Positions 1-7,679 of a stretch of DNA of 33,252 nucleotides are shown in pieces. Under the pieces are notes generated by a model. That model was given only the letters and a program-made list of their open reading frames with translations. It was not told the origin of the DNA and ran no database searches. The translations under genes were made by a program, and so were the position numbers. Each line of letters starts with the position of its first letter. Position 1 is the stretch's first letter. This DNA is from Actinomycetota bacterium (GTDB lineage: Bacteria > Actinomycetota > Acidimicrobiia > Acidimicrobiales > JACCXE01): positions 1-33,252 of the forward strand of contig JACCXE010000102.1 of the NCBI GenBank assembly GCA_013697265.1, in the 5' to 3' direction.

Positions 1-803
1 ACATTCATCGATTCGCGACGATCGATTCGACCAACAACTGGGTGATGGATCAGGCCCGATCCGGGGCCCCAGACGGCTTGGTAGCGGTGGCCGCGGAGCA
101 GACCGCGGGCCGGGGCCGGCTCGGCCGAAAATGGATCGCGCCAGCGGGCGGATCGTTGCTGATGAGCGTGCTGCTGCGCCCGACGTCGTTGCCGGCCGAC
201 CGGCTTCATTTGGCCACCGCGGCGGTTGCGATGGCCGGCGCCGACGCCCTCGGGCTGATCGCCGGAGTCACGCCGTCGCTCAAGTGGCCGAACGACCTGC
301 TGATCTCGGACAAGAAGGTCGCCGGGGTACTCACCGAGGTGGACGGACCCACCGAGAACGGCTCGATGGCCGTGGTCGTCGGCATAGGTATCAACTGCAC
401 GTGGCCCGATGACTTGCCGCCCGAGATCTCCGACATCGCGATCGCCGCGAATCACGCCGCGGGCCGGCCGGTCCACACCGAAGACGTGCTCGACTCGCTA
501 CTCGAGCACCTCGCCAACCGCCTCGACGCGGGCTGGAACACCATTGCCCGCGAGTACAACTCGCGGGTCGCCACGGTTGGCCGCGACGTGCGCGTCGAAC
601 TGGCCGACGAGTCGTTCACCGGCATGGCCGCCGAGGTCGAACACGACGGCGCCCTCATCGTGATCACCGACGCCGGCCCCCGCCGTGTCCTCGCCGGCGA
701 CGTGGTGCATCTTCGGCCCGCAAGCTTCGCTTGCTCGCCGAGCTCGAACCCCGCGACACGCAGTCTTGCCTCCGGACCGGCAAAGCCGGATCCTTCGGCG
801 TGA
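1..803 (+). CDS. birA: Biotin--[acetyl-CoA-carboxylase] ligase, 5'-truncated by window edge
   Basis: Attaches biotin to the carrier lysine of biotin-dependent carboxylases, through biotinyl-AMP, in the cytoplasm. The reading frame is open from base 3 with no stop, so the gene begins outside the window. The first visible residues include the DSTN motif of the ligase domain. GRGRLGRKW (biotin/ATP loop) and KWPNDLL follow, then KVAGVLTE, all in family order. A short C-terminal domain ends with AGDVVHLRP. After that comes a tail of about 27 residues that is not typical of the family and is encoded by hairpin-rich DNA (720-790). Whether an N-terminal DNA-binding HTH exists cannot be seen. The family call is certain; the tail may be a readthrough of repeat DNA. 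Confidence 0.93.
   Translation, partial: IHRFATIDSTNNWVMDQARSGAPDGLVAVAAEQTAGRGRLGRKWIAPAGGSLLMSVLLRPTSLPADRLHLATAAVAMAGADALGLIAGVTPSLKWPNDLLISDKKVAGVLTEVDGPTENGSMAVVVGIGINCTWPDDLPPEISDIAIAANHAAGRPVHTEDVLDSLLEHLANRLDAGWNTIAREYNSRVATVGRDVRVELADESFTGMAAEVEHDGALIVITDAGPRRVLAGDVVHLRPASFACSPSSNPATRSLASGPAKPDPSA
720..789. repeat. Hairpin-rich DNA encoding the BirA tail
   Basis: Two small perfect hairpins lie in the last codons of birA: GCAAGC-TTC-GCTTGC at 720-734 and CCGGC-AAA-GCCGG at 777-789. The first resembles in style the CGCTTCGC core of the repeat near 1822-1845. The region starts just after the conserved end of the BirA fold. A repeat insertion that displaced the original stop codon is possible but not proven. 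Confidence 0.4.
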
Positions 804-831
804 GGCTCGGTGTGAACTGGTCCGCTAGGCG

Positions 832-1659
832 TTAGGCCTTGCGCGCTTCGGTGTAGGCGGCGTGGGCGACGGTCGTAATGGGGCCGGGGCCGTCCCAGGT
901 GCCCACGCCGATCACTTCGCACACCGCTTGCACCTCGCGGGTGGTCGAGGTGACAAATACCTCGGTGGCGCGGCCCAGGTCGTCCATCGAGAAGAGGCGC
1001 TCGACCGCCCCGTAACAACCGATCACCACGCCGCGGGTTACGCCTGCGAGACACCCGGTGGACAGCGGCGGCGTGACGAGTTGGTCGCCGATCACGGCGA
1101 ACAGGTTCGTGCCGGTGCCCTCGCACACGTTGCCCTGTGTGTCACAGAACAACGCCTCGTCCGCGCCGGCGTCGTGTGCGACGTGTAACGCGACGACGTT
1201 CTCGGCATACGACGTCGTCTTGAGCCCGGCCAACGCGCCGCGCTCGTTGCGGGGCCAGGGGACGGGCGCCAGCGTCGACGTCGGGGGCCAGGCGGCTTGG
1301 GGCGCGGCGGCCACGATCACGGTCGGAGTCGCACCGCCCCGGTCCGAGCCGCGCGGCCCGGCGCCGCCGGTGACGGTTATGCGAACGCGCATGGTGGCGC
1401 CCGCCGGGCCGGCGGAGTCGATCACCTCGCGCATCGCGACCATCAGGGCCGAGTCGTCGAACGGCACCTGCAGCGCGAGGCCCGCGGCTGACCCTCGCAG
1501 TCGGATCAGATGTTGGTCGGCGAAGGCCAACCCGGTGTCGGGGTACGACAGCAGCGTCTCGAACACACCGTCGCCAACGGTGAAGCCGTGGTCGAACACT
1601 GACAACGCCGCGACCGACGGATCGACCAGCGCGCCGTTTACCCACACAGATCCCGTCAT
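832..1659 (-). CDS. pabC: Class IV aminotransferase, probable aminodeoxychorismate lyase
   Basis: PLP-dependent fold-type IV enzyme of 275 residues. It probably splits 4-amino-4-deoxychorismate into p-aminobenzoate and pyruvate for folate synthesis. The N-terminus has the FDHGFTVGDGVFETL block typical of the family. The PLP lysine is probably K147 in GLKTTSYAEN. It is followed by DEALF, the CEGTGTNLF motif and LAGVTRG. I chose ATG at 1659 because family homology begins right there (MTGSVWVNG) and a purine-rich GGGGAAGAAG precedes it; the longer frame to 1731 runs through the palindromic repeat. It lies downstream of pabB on the same strand, separated by about 208 bases of repeat DNA, and this pairing supports PabC over a branched-chain or D-amino-acid aminotransferase. 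No pabA is visible. Confidence 0.82.
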   Translation of the reverse strand: MTGSVWVNGALVDPSVAALSVFDHGFTVGDGVFETLLSYPDTGLAFADQHLIRLRGSAAGLALQVPFDDSALMVAMREVIDSAGPAGATMRVRITVTGGAGPRGSDRGGATPTVIVAAAPQAAWPPTSTLAPVPWPRNERGALAGLKTTSYAENVVALHVAHDAGADEALFCDTQGNVCEGTGTNLFAVIGDQLVTPPLSTGCLAGVTRGVVIGCYGAVERLFSMDDLGRATEVFVTSTTREVQAVCEVIGVGTWDGPGPITTVAHAAYTEARKA

Positions 1660-1690
1660 CTTCTTCCCCGGACAGGCACCCGCAGGCCCT

Positions 1691-1806
1691 CGTTCGGCCT
1701 TATGAAACGACGCGGCTTTGCGACATCGCAAGTAGCCGCCTCGATAGCTCCCGGAGGTCTGCCGTTACCGATGCCGCAAAGCCGCGCCGTTTCTTCAGGC
1801 CGAACG
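1691..1806. repeat. 116-bp palindromic (MITE/REP-like) element between pabB and pabC
   Basis: Two arms of 38 bases, 1691-1728 and 1769-1806, are inverted copies of each other with four mismatches by my alignment. The 40-base centre also pairs loosely. The arms contain a near-perfect 19-base core, at 1704-1722 and 1775-1793. No ORF or transposase is inside. The element interrupts a second dispersed repeat whose uninterrupted copy lies at about 4044-4111: GGCACCCGCAGGCCC ends on its left side and CTCCTCCGCAA resumes on its right. This is the pattern expected of a small inserted element. As RNA it would form a long hairpin between pabB and pabC. Confidence 0.75.
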
Positions 1807-1854
1807 CCTCCTCCGCAACTCGGGGCCCCTCGCTTCGCTCGCCCCAAGGCGGCC
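1807..1854. repeat. Dispersed repeat copy A (right part; left part about 1674-1690)
   Basis: This stretch matches 4062-4111 closely: CTCCTCCGCAA, then GGGGCCCCTCGCT, CGCTCGCCCCA and GCGGCCGT. Its left part, before the inserted palindrome, matches 4046-4061 (GGCACCC, GCAGGCCC). It carries a small hairpin with stem GGGGC (1822-1826) and GCCCC (1841-1845) around a 14-base loop. It lies just after the pabB stop codon, so a role in ending or processing the pabB transcript is possible. Confidence 0.6.
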
Positions 1855-1867
1855 GTCCGGCGTGCTT

Positions 1868-2869
1868 TCATTGTGATGACGCTACCGAGAGCAGGCGGCG
1901 GGCCTTGAGTTCGGTCTCGGCCCACTCGCCCTCGGGTGTCGAGTCCCACGTGATGCCGCCCCCCGTGCCGAAATGAATCTGGTCGTCGGCCAACCAGAAC
2001 GTACGGATGCCCACGTTCAGATCGCCCACGTTTCGCTCGGCGTCGACCCAACCGATGGCGCCGCAATACGGGCCCCGGGGGACAGGCTCGAGCGCGGCGA
2101 TCATCTCGAGTGCGGCCAACTTGGGTGCGCCGGTGACCGACCCCGGGGGGAACGTCGCTTCGAACAACTCGGCCCAACCCGCACCGGCGCGCAGGCGACC
2201 GGTGACGGTCGACACCAGATGGAACAGGCCGGGATGCGGCTCGACCGCGCACAACGCCGGCACCTCCACCGAGCCGAACTCGCACGCCCGCCCGAGGTCG
2301 TTGCGCACCAGGTCGACGATCATCACGTTCTCGGCGTAGTCCTTGGCCAGGAAGCCATCGATGGTCGCCGCGGTGCCTTTGATCGGTTGCGAAATCACGA
2401 CGTGGCCGTCGCGGCGCACAAACCGCTCGGGCGACGCCGACGCGACGTGCACGCCGTGATCGGGGAGACGCACGACGGCCGAATAGGGCGCCGGATTGCC
2501 ATCGGCCAGCGCGGCGCCGAGGGCGGCCACGTCGGCGTTGGCGGCGACCGGCGCCGACAACACCCGGCACAGGTTCACTTGGTAGACGTCGCCGCGCGCG
2601 ATCGCGTCGCGCACGGCCTCGACGCCTTTGGTGAAACCGTCCTCATCGAGCGATGACGTCCACTCGTCGCGTGTCGGCCCGACCCAGGGCTCGAACGGCC
2701 ACGGCGACGCGGCGCGAACGTCTTCGAAACGGGCGCATACGACGTCGCCCTCGAATCCGGTGACGACCGCCCACACGCCAACGCCACCATCGAGCGCGGC
2801 AACGTCGGTCGTGACGTCGACGAGCCCGGTGAGGAGCTGTCCACCCACGACGGCGAGGGACGCGACCAC
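1868..2869 (-). CDS. pabB: Aminodeoxychorismate synthase component I
   Basis: Chorismate-binding enzyme (333 residues) that aminates chorismate to 4-amino-4-deoxychorismate for p-aminobenzoate and folate; PabC acts next. It has GDVYQVNLCR near residue 93, SPERF, then QPIKGT at 161-166. The lysine in PIKGT marks PabB, because anthranilate synthase has PIAGT here. DLVRNDLGR, HLVSTV, PPGSVTGAPK (241-250) and GGGITWDS follow. It is shorter than the roughly 450-residue E. coli PabB, lacking most of the N-terminal lobe. GTG 2869 is chosen because TACGCT sits exactly 6 bases upstream (leaderless spacing), and the longer frame to 3103 would run antisense through the acyl-CoA dehydrogenase. The glutaminase partner PabA is not in the window. 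Confidence 0.85.
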   Translation of the reverse strand: MVASLAVVGGQLLTGLVDVTTDVAALDGGVGVWAVVTGFEGDVVCARFEDVRAASPWPFEPWVGPTRDEWTSSLDEDGFTKGVEAVRDAIARGDVYQVNLCRVLSAPVAANADVAALGAALADGNPAPYSAVVRLPDHGVHVASASPERFVRRDGHVVISQPIKGTAATIDGFLAKDYAENVMIVDLVRNDLGRACEFGSVEVPALCAVEPHPGLFHLVSTVTGRLRAGAGWAELFEATFPPGSVTGAPKLAALEMIAALEPVPRGPYCGAIGWVDAERNVGDLNVGIRTFWLADDQIHFGTGGGITWDSTPEGEWAETELKARRLLSVASSQ

Positions 2870-2875
2870 ATTGCC

Positions 2876-2881
2876 AGCGTA
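2876..2881 (-). promoter_or_regulatory. -10 box TACGCT, leaderless promoter of pabB
   Basis: Read on the minus strand, TACGCT ends 6 bases before the GTG at 2869. A start of transcription 7 bases past the box falls exactly on that G. It shares its TA step with the divergent box at 2880-2885. No clear -35 is visible. Confidence 0.6.
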
Positions 2882-2885
2882 CGAT
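2880..2885 (+). promoter_or_regulatory. -10 box TACGAT, leaderless promoter of acyl-CoA dehydrogenase
   Basis: TACGAT is followed by 6 bases and then ATG 2892, so transcription would begin on the A of the start codon. There is no room for a Shine-Dalgarno site. It overlaps the opposite-strand pabB box by two bases, so only one polymerase could occupy the site at a time. Confidence 0.6.
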
Positions 2886-2891
2886 CGCCGT

Positions 2892-4037
2892 ATGGACCTG
2901 GAGTTCAGCGACGAACAAGAGCAGTTCCGAAAGGTCGTACGCAACTTCGCCGAAGCTGAGATTGCGCCGAGCGCCGAGGCCTGGGACCGCGACCACTTCT
3001 TCCCGATCGACTGCGTGCACGCCATGGGCGCGCTGGGCCTGTTTGGCCTGCCGTTCCCCGAGGAATACGGCGGTTCGAACTCCGACTTCGCGACAATGTG
3101 CATCGCGATCGAAGAGATCGCCCGCGTCGATCAGAGCATGGCGATCACCCTCGAAGCAGGCGTCGGCCTCGGCGCCAACCCGATCTTCACCTTCGGGACC
3201 GAGGCCCAGCGCCAACAGTGGCTGCCCGACCTCATAGCCGGACGCAAGCTCGGCGGCTTCGGCCTCACCGAGCCCGACGCCGGTAGCGACGCCGGCGGAA
3301 CCCGCACCACCGCCGCGCTCGACGAGGCGACCAACGAATGGGTGATCAACGGCGAGAAGGCCTTCATCACGAACTCCGGTTCGTCGATCACGTCGCTGGT
3401 AACGGTCACGGCCCGCACCGGCCCTGGCGAGATCAGCGCCATCATCGTGCCCGAGGGCACGCCCGGGTTCACCGTGCAGCCGTCGTACCGCAAGATGGGT
3501 TGGCACGCCTCGGACACCCATGGCCTCACGTTCAGTGACTGCCGGGTGCCGTCCGAGAACCTGCTCGGCGAGCGCGGCAAGGGTTTCCGCCAGTTCCTGG
3601 CCACGCTCGACGACGGACGCATCGCGATCGCCGCGCTCGCGGTCGGCGTGATTCAGGCGTGCCTTGAGCAGAGCGTCGAATACGCCAAGAACCGCAACGC
3701 GTTCGGCAAGCCCATCGGCGCCAACCAGGCGGTGGCCTTTGCGTGTTCGGACTTGGCGGTGATGGCAGACGCGGCGCGCGCCCTCACCTACAAGGCCGCA
3801 TGGGCCAAAGACAACGGCCGCCCGTTCAAGGCCGAGGCCGCCGTTGCCAAGCTGTACGCGACCGAAAACGCGATCACTGCTACCCGCATGGCCACGCAAG
3901 TCTTCGGCGGCTACGGATTCATGGACGAGACGCCCGTCGCCCGCCACTACCGCGACGCAAAGATCCTCGAGATCGGCGAAGGCACCAGCGAGATCCAACG
4001 CCTAGTGATCGCCCGCCACCTCGGGCTGCCTCTTTAA
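2892..4037 (+). CDS. Acyl-CoA dehydrogenase
   Basis: FAD-dependent enzyme of 381 residues, the usual family length. It oxidises an acyl-CoA to the 2-enoyl-CoA and passes electrons to ETF. The start MDLEFSDEQEQFRKVVRNF matches the helical N-terminal domain. FGLTEPDAGSDAG is the substrate/FAD signature, and NRNAFGKPIGANQAVAF lies in the C-terminal helical bundle. VFGGYGFMDETPVARHYRDA and GEGTSEIQ follow; E363 in GEGT aligns with the catalytic base of short- and medium-chain enzymes. ATG 2892 is chosen because homology begins there and TACGAT sits at leaderless spacing. Chain-length preference cannot be told from sequence. It is transcribed away from pabB and has no functional link to its neighbours that I can see. 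Confidence 0.95.
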   Translation: MDLEFSDEQEQFRKVVRNFAEAEIAPSAEAWDRDHFFPIDCVHAMGALGLFGLPFPEEYGGSNSDFATMCIAIEEIARVDQSMAITLEAGVGLGANPIFTFGTEAQRQQWLPDLIAGRKLGGFGLTEPDAGSDAGGTRTTAALDEATNEWVINGEKAFITNSGSSITSLVTVTARTGPGEISAIIVPEGTPGFTVQPSYRKMGWHASDTHGLTFSDCRVPSENLLGERGKGFRQFLATLDDGRIAIAALAVGVIQACLEQSVEYAKNRNAFGKPIGANQAVAFACSDLAVMADAARALTYKAAWAKDNGRPFKAEAAVAKLYATENAITATRMATQVFGGYGFMDETPVARHYRDAKILEIGEGTSEIQRLVIARHLGLPL

Positions 4038-4043
4038 CCCGGG

Positions 4044-4111
4044 CGGGCACCCCGCAGGCCCGCTCCTCCGCAAGGTGGGGCCCCTCGCTGCGCTCGCCCC
4101 ACCGCGGCCGT
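4044..4111. repeat. Dispersed repeat copy B (uninterrupted)
   Basis: This is the intact form of the repeat that is split by the palindrome at 1691-1806. It reads GGCACCCCGCAGGCCC, CTCCTCCGCAA, GGGGCCCCTCGCT, CGCTCGCCCCA, GCGGCCGT. It lies between the convergent stops of the acyl-CoA dehydrogenase and a glycosyltransferase. Confidence 0.6.
4074..4103. terminator. Possible bidirectional terminator hairpin
   Basis: Stem GGTGGGGC (4074-4081) pairs with GCCCCACC (4096-4103) around a 14-base loop, in the 87-base gap between convergent genes ending at 4037 and 4125. It has no U-tract on either strand, so it would be a weak or non-canonical terminator. The position is the main argument. Confidence 0.4.
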
Positions 4112-4124
4112 GGTCGCGTACTCA

Positions 4125-4952
4125 TCATCGCTTCGTCGAGGTGGCGAGTTTCCAGTCGGCGTAGCCCTTTCGGGCGCGGCGGGCGGCGAAGAATTTGACG
4201 GCGGCCAGCGCGGCGACGTGGCCCCACTCACGGGGCGGGTACGCAACGAGGGTCTTGTAGATCGACGTCGCCTCCCGCGGCGGCGCAGCCATCGGCAGGC
4301 CGAGCTCGCGCATTTGCTGTTTGCCTGCCTCGGCCCGCACGCGCTGGCGCCAAAGGTCGCGCCAACGCGTCGGCAACTGCACCGTCGCGGTCGCAAGCGG
4401 CGTCTGCACAACCTGGCCCGTCGCGCTCAGCTGAGCGAACAGCCACGCGTCGTCGAGCAACACCTCGGTCGGCATCTCCAACGGCAACGCCGCGGTTCTA
4501 GCGGCGTAGAGCGTGCCCAGCAACCCGCCCCAGTCGAGGCGGTGGGGCACGAGCGCGATTTGTGCGACGAGCCCCTCGCCCACGTGCGCCTGCTTGGCCG
4601 CGGTGGCGACGACGCCCGGCGCGTCTAGTCCGTCGATCAGCGCGGGCAAGGCCCACTTGTTCACCGTGACGTCGGCGTCGACGAAGACGTGCACGTCACC
4701 CGGCTCGTCTCGAAGCGCAGTCCACGCCGCAGGCTTCGACGCCACGTTCAACAACCGCACCAAGGCCCGGCCCGGGTTGTCGCGCAGCGCGGCGGCGGCG
4801 GCGCCGTTGGCTGGGTCGTCGCCGTTGATGCACACCACGATCCGCCACGGCTCATCGAGTCGTTCCGCTGACTCGGCCAGCGACGTCACGGTCCGCGCAA
4901 TTCCCGGCTCGTCGCGGTGGCAGGGCACGCCGATCACGATGCGACGCGTCAA
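4125..4952 (-). CDS. Family 2 glycosyltransferase
   Basis: GT-A fold glycosyltransferase (275 residues), cytoplasmic or at the membrane face, expected to move a sugar from an NDP-sugar to a glycan precursor. IVIGVPCHRDEPGIARTVTS opens the nucleotide-binding half. VVCINGDDP follows, then VFVDADVTVN with the metal-binding DAD, and LLDDAWLF in the acceptor region. The start is TTG 4952, inside a TTGA overlap with the stop of the upstream glycosyltransferase; the much longer frame to 5744 is antisense/shadow. Coupling to the upstream gene argues that both act on one product. The acceptor and the sugar are unknown. Confidence 0.8.
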   Translation of the reverse strand: MTRRIVIGVPCHRDEPGIARTVTSLAESAERLDEPWRIVVCINGDDPANGAAAAALRDNPGRALVRLLNVASKPAAWTALRDEPGDVHVFVDADVTVNKWALPALIDGLDAPGVVATAAKQAHVGEGLVAQIALVPHRLDWGGLLGTLYAARTAALPLEMPTEVLLDDAWLFAQLSATGQVVQTPLATATVQLPTRWRDLWRQRVRAEAGKQQMRELGLPMAAPPREATSIYKTLVAYPPREWGHVAALAAVKFFAARRARKGYADWKLATSTKR

Positions 4953-5800
4953 CGGGTTGCCGCCTTCCACGCCTCGCGGGCCTGGCCCCGGTGGCGGCCC
5001 AATCCGTACACCACCGTGCCGACCGCGCCGAACGTACGCCGGGCCAGGCGGCCGTCGTGCTTGTCGAGATACGTCGCGAGTGCGCGCGTCCGCAACGCCG
5101 CGGCCTCGTCGGCGTTGGTCGACGCGTCGACCGATACCCCACCGACGTGGTCGACGCGCACCGAGGGGTTGACCACGACCCGCTTTCCGGTCGACCGGAT
5201 GCGGCGGCAAAAGTCGGCGTCTTCGGCGAACAAGAAGAAGCGTTCGTCGAAGCCGCCGATCGCGCGCACGATCGGCATAGGCACGACGGCGGCGGCCGTG
5301 TGCAACCAGTCCGCATCGACGAGTGAGGCCCCGTTTACTGCAGGTAGTCGAGGCCGCACCGGCTTGCTCAGCCGCGTCATACCGCGCAACGCGGCGCCGA
5401 GCGACAAGTCGTCTTCCACCATCGCTTGCGGCGCACCGTCCGCGCCGATTAACAGGGGACTGACGAGGCCGATGTTGGGTTCGTCGAGAGTCGCCACCAG
5501 CGCGTCGATCGAGCGGGCGGGCCACAACGTGTCGGGATTGGCGAACACGACGACATCCGCCGTCGTTGCGAGCGCGGCCACACCCTCGTTGTTGGCCCGG
5601 GCGTAACCCGCGTTCCCTCGGCGTCGGATTACGCGGTTGGCGCCCGCCCGCTCGGCGAGCTGCGCACTGGGGTCGTTCGACGCGTTGTCGACCACGACGA
5701 TTTCGGCCCGTCCGGAATAGGCCGCTCGCAGCGAACGCACGCACGCCGCAATAGTGGAAGCGGAGCGGTACGTCACCAAGACGATGCCGACCGTCGCCAT
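4949..5800 (-). CDS. Family 2 glycosyltransferase, rhamnosyltransferase (WbbL)-like
   Basis: GT-A enzyme of 283 residues. GIVLVTYRSASTI and IVVVDNASNDPSAQL form the nucleotide-binding start. FANPDT carries the metal-site aspartate. GGFDERFFLFAEDADFCRRI and VRVDHVGG follow, the pattern of WbbL-type rhamnosyltransferases. ATG 5800 is preceded by TACCAT on the minus strand with a 7-base gap; a GTG two codons upstream (5806) is an alternative start. It heads a two-gene unit with the next glycosyltransferase (TTGA overlap) and is divergent from the LCP gene. The sugar donor may be dTDP-rhamnose given the rml genes nearby, but this is inference. Confidence 0.85.
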   Translation of the reverse strand: MATVGIVLVTYRSASTIAACVRSLRAAYSGRAEIVVVDNASNDPSAQLAERAGANRVIRRRGNAGYARANNEGVAALATTADVVVFANPDTLWPARSIDALVATLDEPNIGLVSPLLIGADGAPQAMVEDDLSLGAALRGMTRLSKPVRPRLPAVNGASLVDADWLHTAAAVVPMPIVRAIGGFDERFFLFAEDADFCRRIRSTGKRVVVNPSVRVDHVGGVSVDASTNADEAAALRTRALATYLDKHDGRLARRTFGAVGTVVYGLGRHRGQAREAWKAATR

Positions 5801-5807
5801 GGTCACG

Positions 5808-5813
5808 ATGGTA
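5808..5813 (-). promoter_or_regulatory. -10 box TACCAT for glycosyltransferase pair
   Basis: TACCAT on the minus strand ends 7 bases before ATG 5800, so the transcript would have at most a one-base leader. It faces away from the LCP promoter in the same 63-base gap. Confidence 0.5.
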
Positions 5814-5846
5814 GGGGGTGATCCTGTTCCGGCTGGGTTGGCCAAG

Positions 5847-5852
5847 TAGCCT
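5847..5852 (+). promoter_or_regulatory. -10 box TAGCCT for LCP gene
   Basis: TAGCCT ends 11 bases before ATG 5864, giving an expected leader of about 5 bases. The context AAGTAGCCT is the same as upstream of rmlB (8952-8960). Confidence 0.45.
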
Positions 5853-5863
5853 GACGTCCTGCC

Positions 5864-7663
5864 ATGGCGATACCCCCCGTCCCGGGCAAGAAACTCAACC
5901 GGGCCAAAGCCGCTCCGAAAAAGCAACCCCAACACTCCGCGTCGGCGAAGAAAAAGGCCGCGGCGAAGCAGGGTGCTGCGCGCAAGGTGCCCGTCAAGGC
6001 GACCTCTCGTGAGCGGGCCGAGACCGCGAAACAGTCGCCCAAGCCACGCCCGGTAACGCAGTCGCAGCCAAACGCGCGCAGAGTCCCGGTTCCGCCCGAC
6101 AGTCCGATTCCCGTCGTGGCTGGCAAGGCGAAGAGGCACCACGCGCACAAGGGGCTGCACCGCGCCTTGATCGGTATGAACGTCTTTCTGGTGTTGTGCG
6201 TTGTGGCCACCGGCGGCGGCTATGCGTATTTGAAGTTTCGCCTCGGCCAGCTCGACCGCATCTCCATCGGCTGCGCGCTGCGCAACTGCGGCGCCGACGA
6301 CCCCGACGAGCCTATGAACGTGCTGCTCGTCGGCTCCGACACCCGGGCGAACATCTCCAAAGCCGAGCAAGCCAAGTTCGGCAACGAGGCCGACGTCGGT
6401 GGCGAACGCACCGACACGATGATGGTGCTGCACGTCGACCCGAGGGCCGAGAAGGCGTCAATCCTCTCCATTCCGCGCGACCTCTACGTGCCGATCGCGG
6501 GCACGAGGATCACCGACCGGATCAACACCGCATTCGCGTTGGAGACCAACGCGCGCTCGACCGCAACGACTAGGTCGAAGGCCACGGCGACCACGAGCCT
6601 CGCCGGAGGCTCGACGATCCCGGCCTCGGCGATAAAGGATGGCGCCTCGCGCCTGATTGCCACCATCCGTCAGAACCTCGGCATCGAAATCGACCACTAC
6701 ATGGAGGTCGACTTCAACAGTTTCCGCTCGATCGTGAACGCGGTCGGAGGCGTCACCGTTCCGTTTCCGGCGCCGGCCCGCGACAAGTTGGCCGGCCTCG
6801 ACGTGAAAACGGCGGGCTGCGTAGCTCTCAGCGGTGACCAAGCCCTGGCCTACGTGCGCAGCCGTCACTTCCAGTACTTCGAAAGCGGTCGCTGGCGAAC
6901 GGACCCCACTGGTGACATCGGCCGCATCCAGCGGCAGCAAGACTTCATTCGGCGCATGCTGCGCAAGGCGATCAGCAAGGGTGCGCGTAATCCGATCAAG
7001 CTGAACTCGTTGATTAATGCCGGCGTGGGCAACGTGAAGCTTGACTCCGCGCTGTCGAGCAAAGACTTGTTCCGGATCGGTAAGCAGTTCAAGTCGCTGG
7101 CGCCCGAAGCGGTCGACATGTTGACCCTGCCGGTCGACGATTTCCGCACGTCGGCCGGAGCCGCGGTGCTCAAGGTTCGCTCTGCTGACGCCCGCGAGAT
7201 CGTCGACCGGTTCAACGGGGTTGGCCAAGAACCCGCGACGACGCCGGCTGGGGCCATCCCCAATATTTCGCCGGTCCAAATCAGGGTTCTCGTACTCAAC
7301 GGCACCGGCGTGAACGGCCAAGCCGGCCAGGTACAGCGATCGTTGTCCGGCGTTGGTTTCGGCACCGGTGGAGTGGGCGATGCGCCCGGCGGCTTCGGCA
7401 AGGCGAACACCGAGATCCGCTACGGCGAAGGGCAATTGCAGAAGGCGCAGGTGCTCGAGGCTTACGTCGTGGGCGGGGCCAAGCTCGTGAAAGACACAAC
7501 GCTCAAGGGAGGCGACATCCAACTGATCGTGGGTGGCGGCTACGGCGGCATCCGGTCCACGTTGAAGCCGGTGACCGGTTCGACGTCGAGCATTCCCGCC
7601 ACCACCAGCACCACCCGCGGCCCCGTTCCCACTCCTAAGGGCGCCGCCGCCCTCGCCTGTTAG
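5864..7663 (+). CDS. LytR-CpsA-Psr (LCP) family glycan transferase with LytR_C domain
   Basis: Membrane-anchored enzyme of 599 residues. The family moves polyprenyl-linked glycans onto the cell wall outside the membrane. Residues 1-100 are a Lys/Ala/Pro-rich cytoplasmic tail, and one membrane helix lies at about 101-121. The LCP domain (about 150-420) has [51 protein letters not shown] and a [13 protein letters not shown] block; the arginines and aspartates that bind the lipid pyrophosphate are present. A LytR_C domain (about 470-560) contains [12 protein letters not shown] Ser/Thr-rich tail closes the protein. An unusual Thr/Ser/Lys-rich insert at about 225-250 interrupts the LCP domain after the DRIN motif. 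It is likely the ligase for the glycan made by the genes downstream. Confidence 0.92.
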   Translation: MAIPPVPGKKLNRAKAAPKKQPQHSASAKKKAAAKQGAARKVPVKATSRERAETAKQSPKPRPVTQSQPNARRVPVPPDSPIPVVAGKAKRHHAHKGLHRALIGMNVFLVLCVVATGGGYAYLKFRLGQLDRISIGCALRNCGADDPDEPMNVLLVGSDTRANISKAEQAKFGNEADVGGERTDTMMVLHVDPRAEKASILSIPRDLYVPIAGTRITDRINTAFALETNARSTATTRSKATATTSLAGGSTIPASAIKDGASRLIATIRQNLGIEIDHYMEVDFNSFRSIVNAVGGVTVPFPAPARDKLAGLDVKTAGCVALSGDQALAYVRSRHFQYFESGRWRTDPTGDIGRIQRQQDFIRRMLRKAISKGARNPIKLNSLINAGVGNVKLDSALSSKDLFRIGKQFKSLAPEAVDMLTLPVDDFRTSAGAAVLKVRSADAREIVDRFNGVGQEPATTPAGAIPNISPVQIRVLVLNGTGVNGQAGQVQRSLSGVGFGTGGVGDAPGGFGKANTEIRYGEGQLQKAQVLEAYVVGGAKLVKDTTLKGGDIQLIVGGGYGGIRSTLKPVTGSTSSIPATTSTTRGPVPTPKGAAALAC

Positions 7664-7666
7664 TCG

Positions 7667-7672
7667 TAAGGT
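7667..7672 (+). promoter_or_regulatory. -10 box TAAGGT for rmlA
   Basis: TAAGGT lies in the 16-base gap after the LCP stop and ends 7 bases before ATG 7680. This allows rmlA to be transcribed from a near-leaderless start even if it is also read through from the LCP gene. Confidence 0.45.
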
Positions 7673-7679
7673 CCGCGGG

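Noticed and set aside
2870..3103. Longer N-terminus for pabB (frame open to ATG 3103)
   Set aside because: The extra 78 residues show no homology, overlap the acyl-CoA dehydrogenase antisense, and GTG 2869 has a leaderless promoter.
2643..3998. 451-residue open frame antisense to the acyl-CoA dehydrogenase
   Set aside because: It is a shadow of codon bias in GC-rich DNA; no family motif, and the plus-strand gene has complete family homology.
5001..5744. Long extension of the 4125-4952 glycosyltransferase (frame open to 5744)
   Set aside because: It overlaps a certain glycosyltransferase in another frame and is Arg-rich nonsense; the TTGA start at 4952 fits the family N-terminus.
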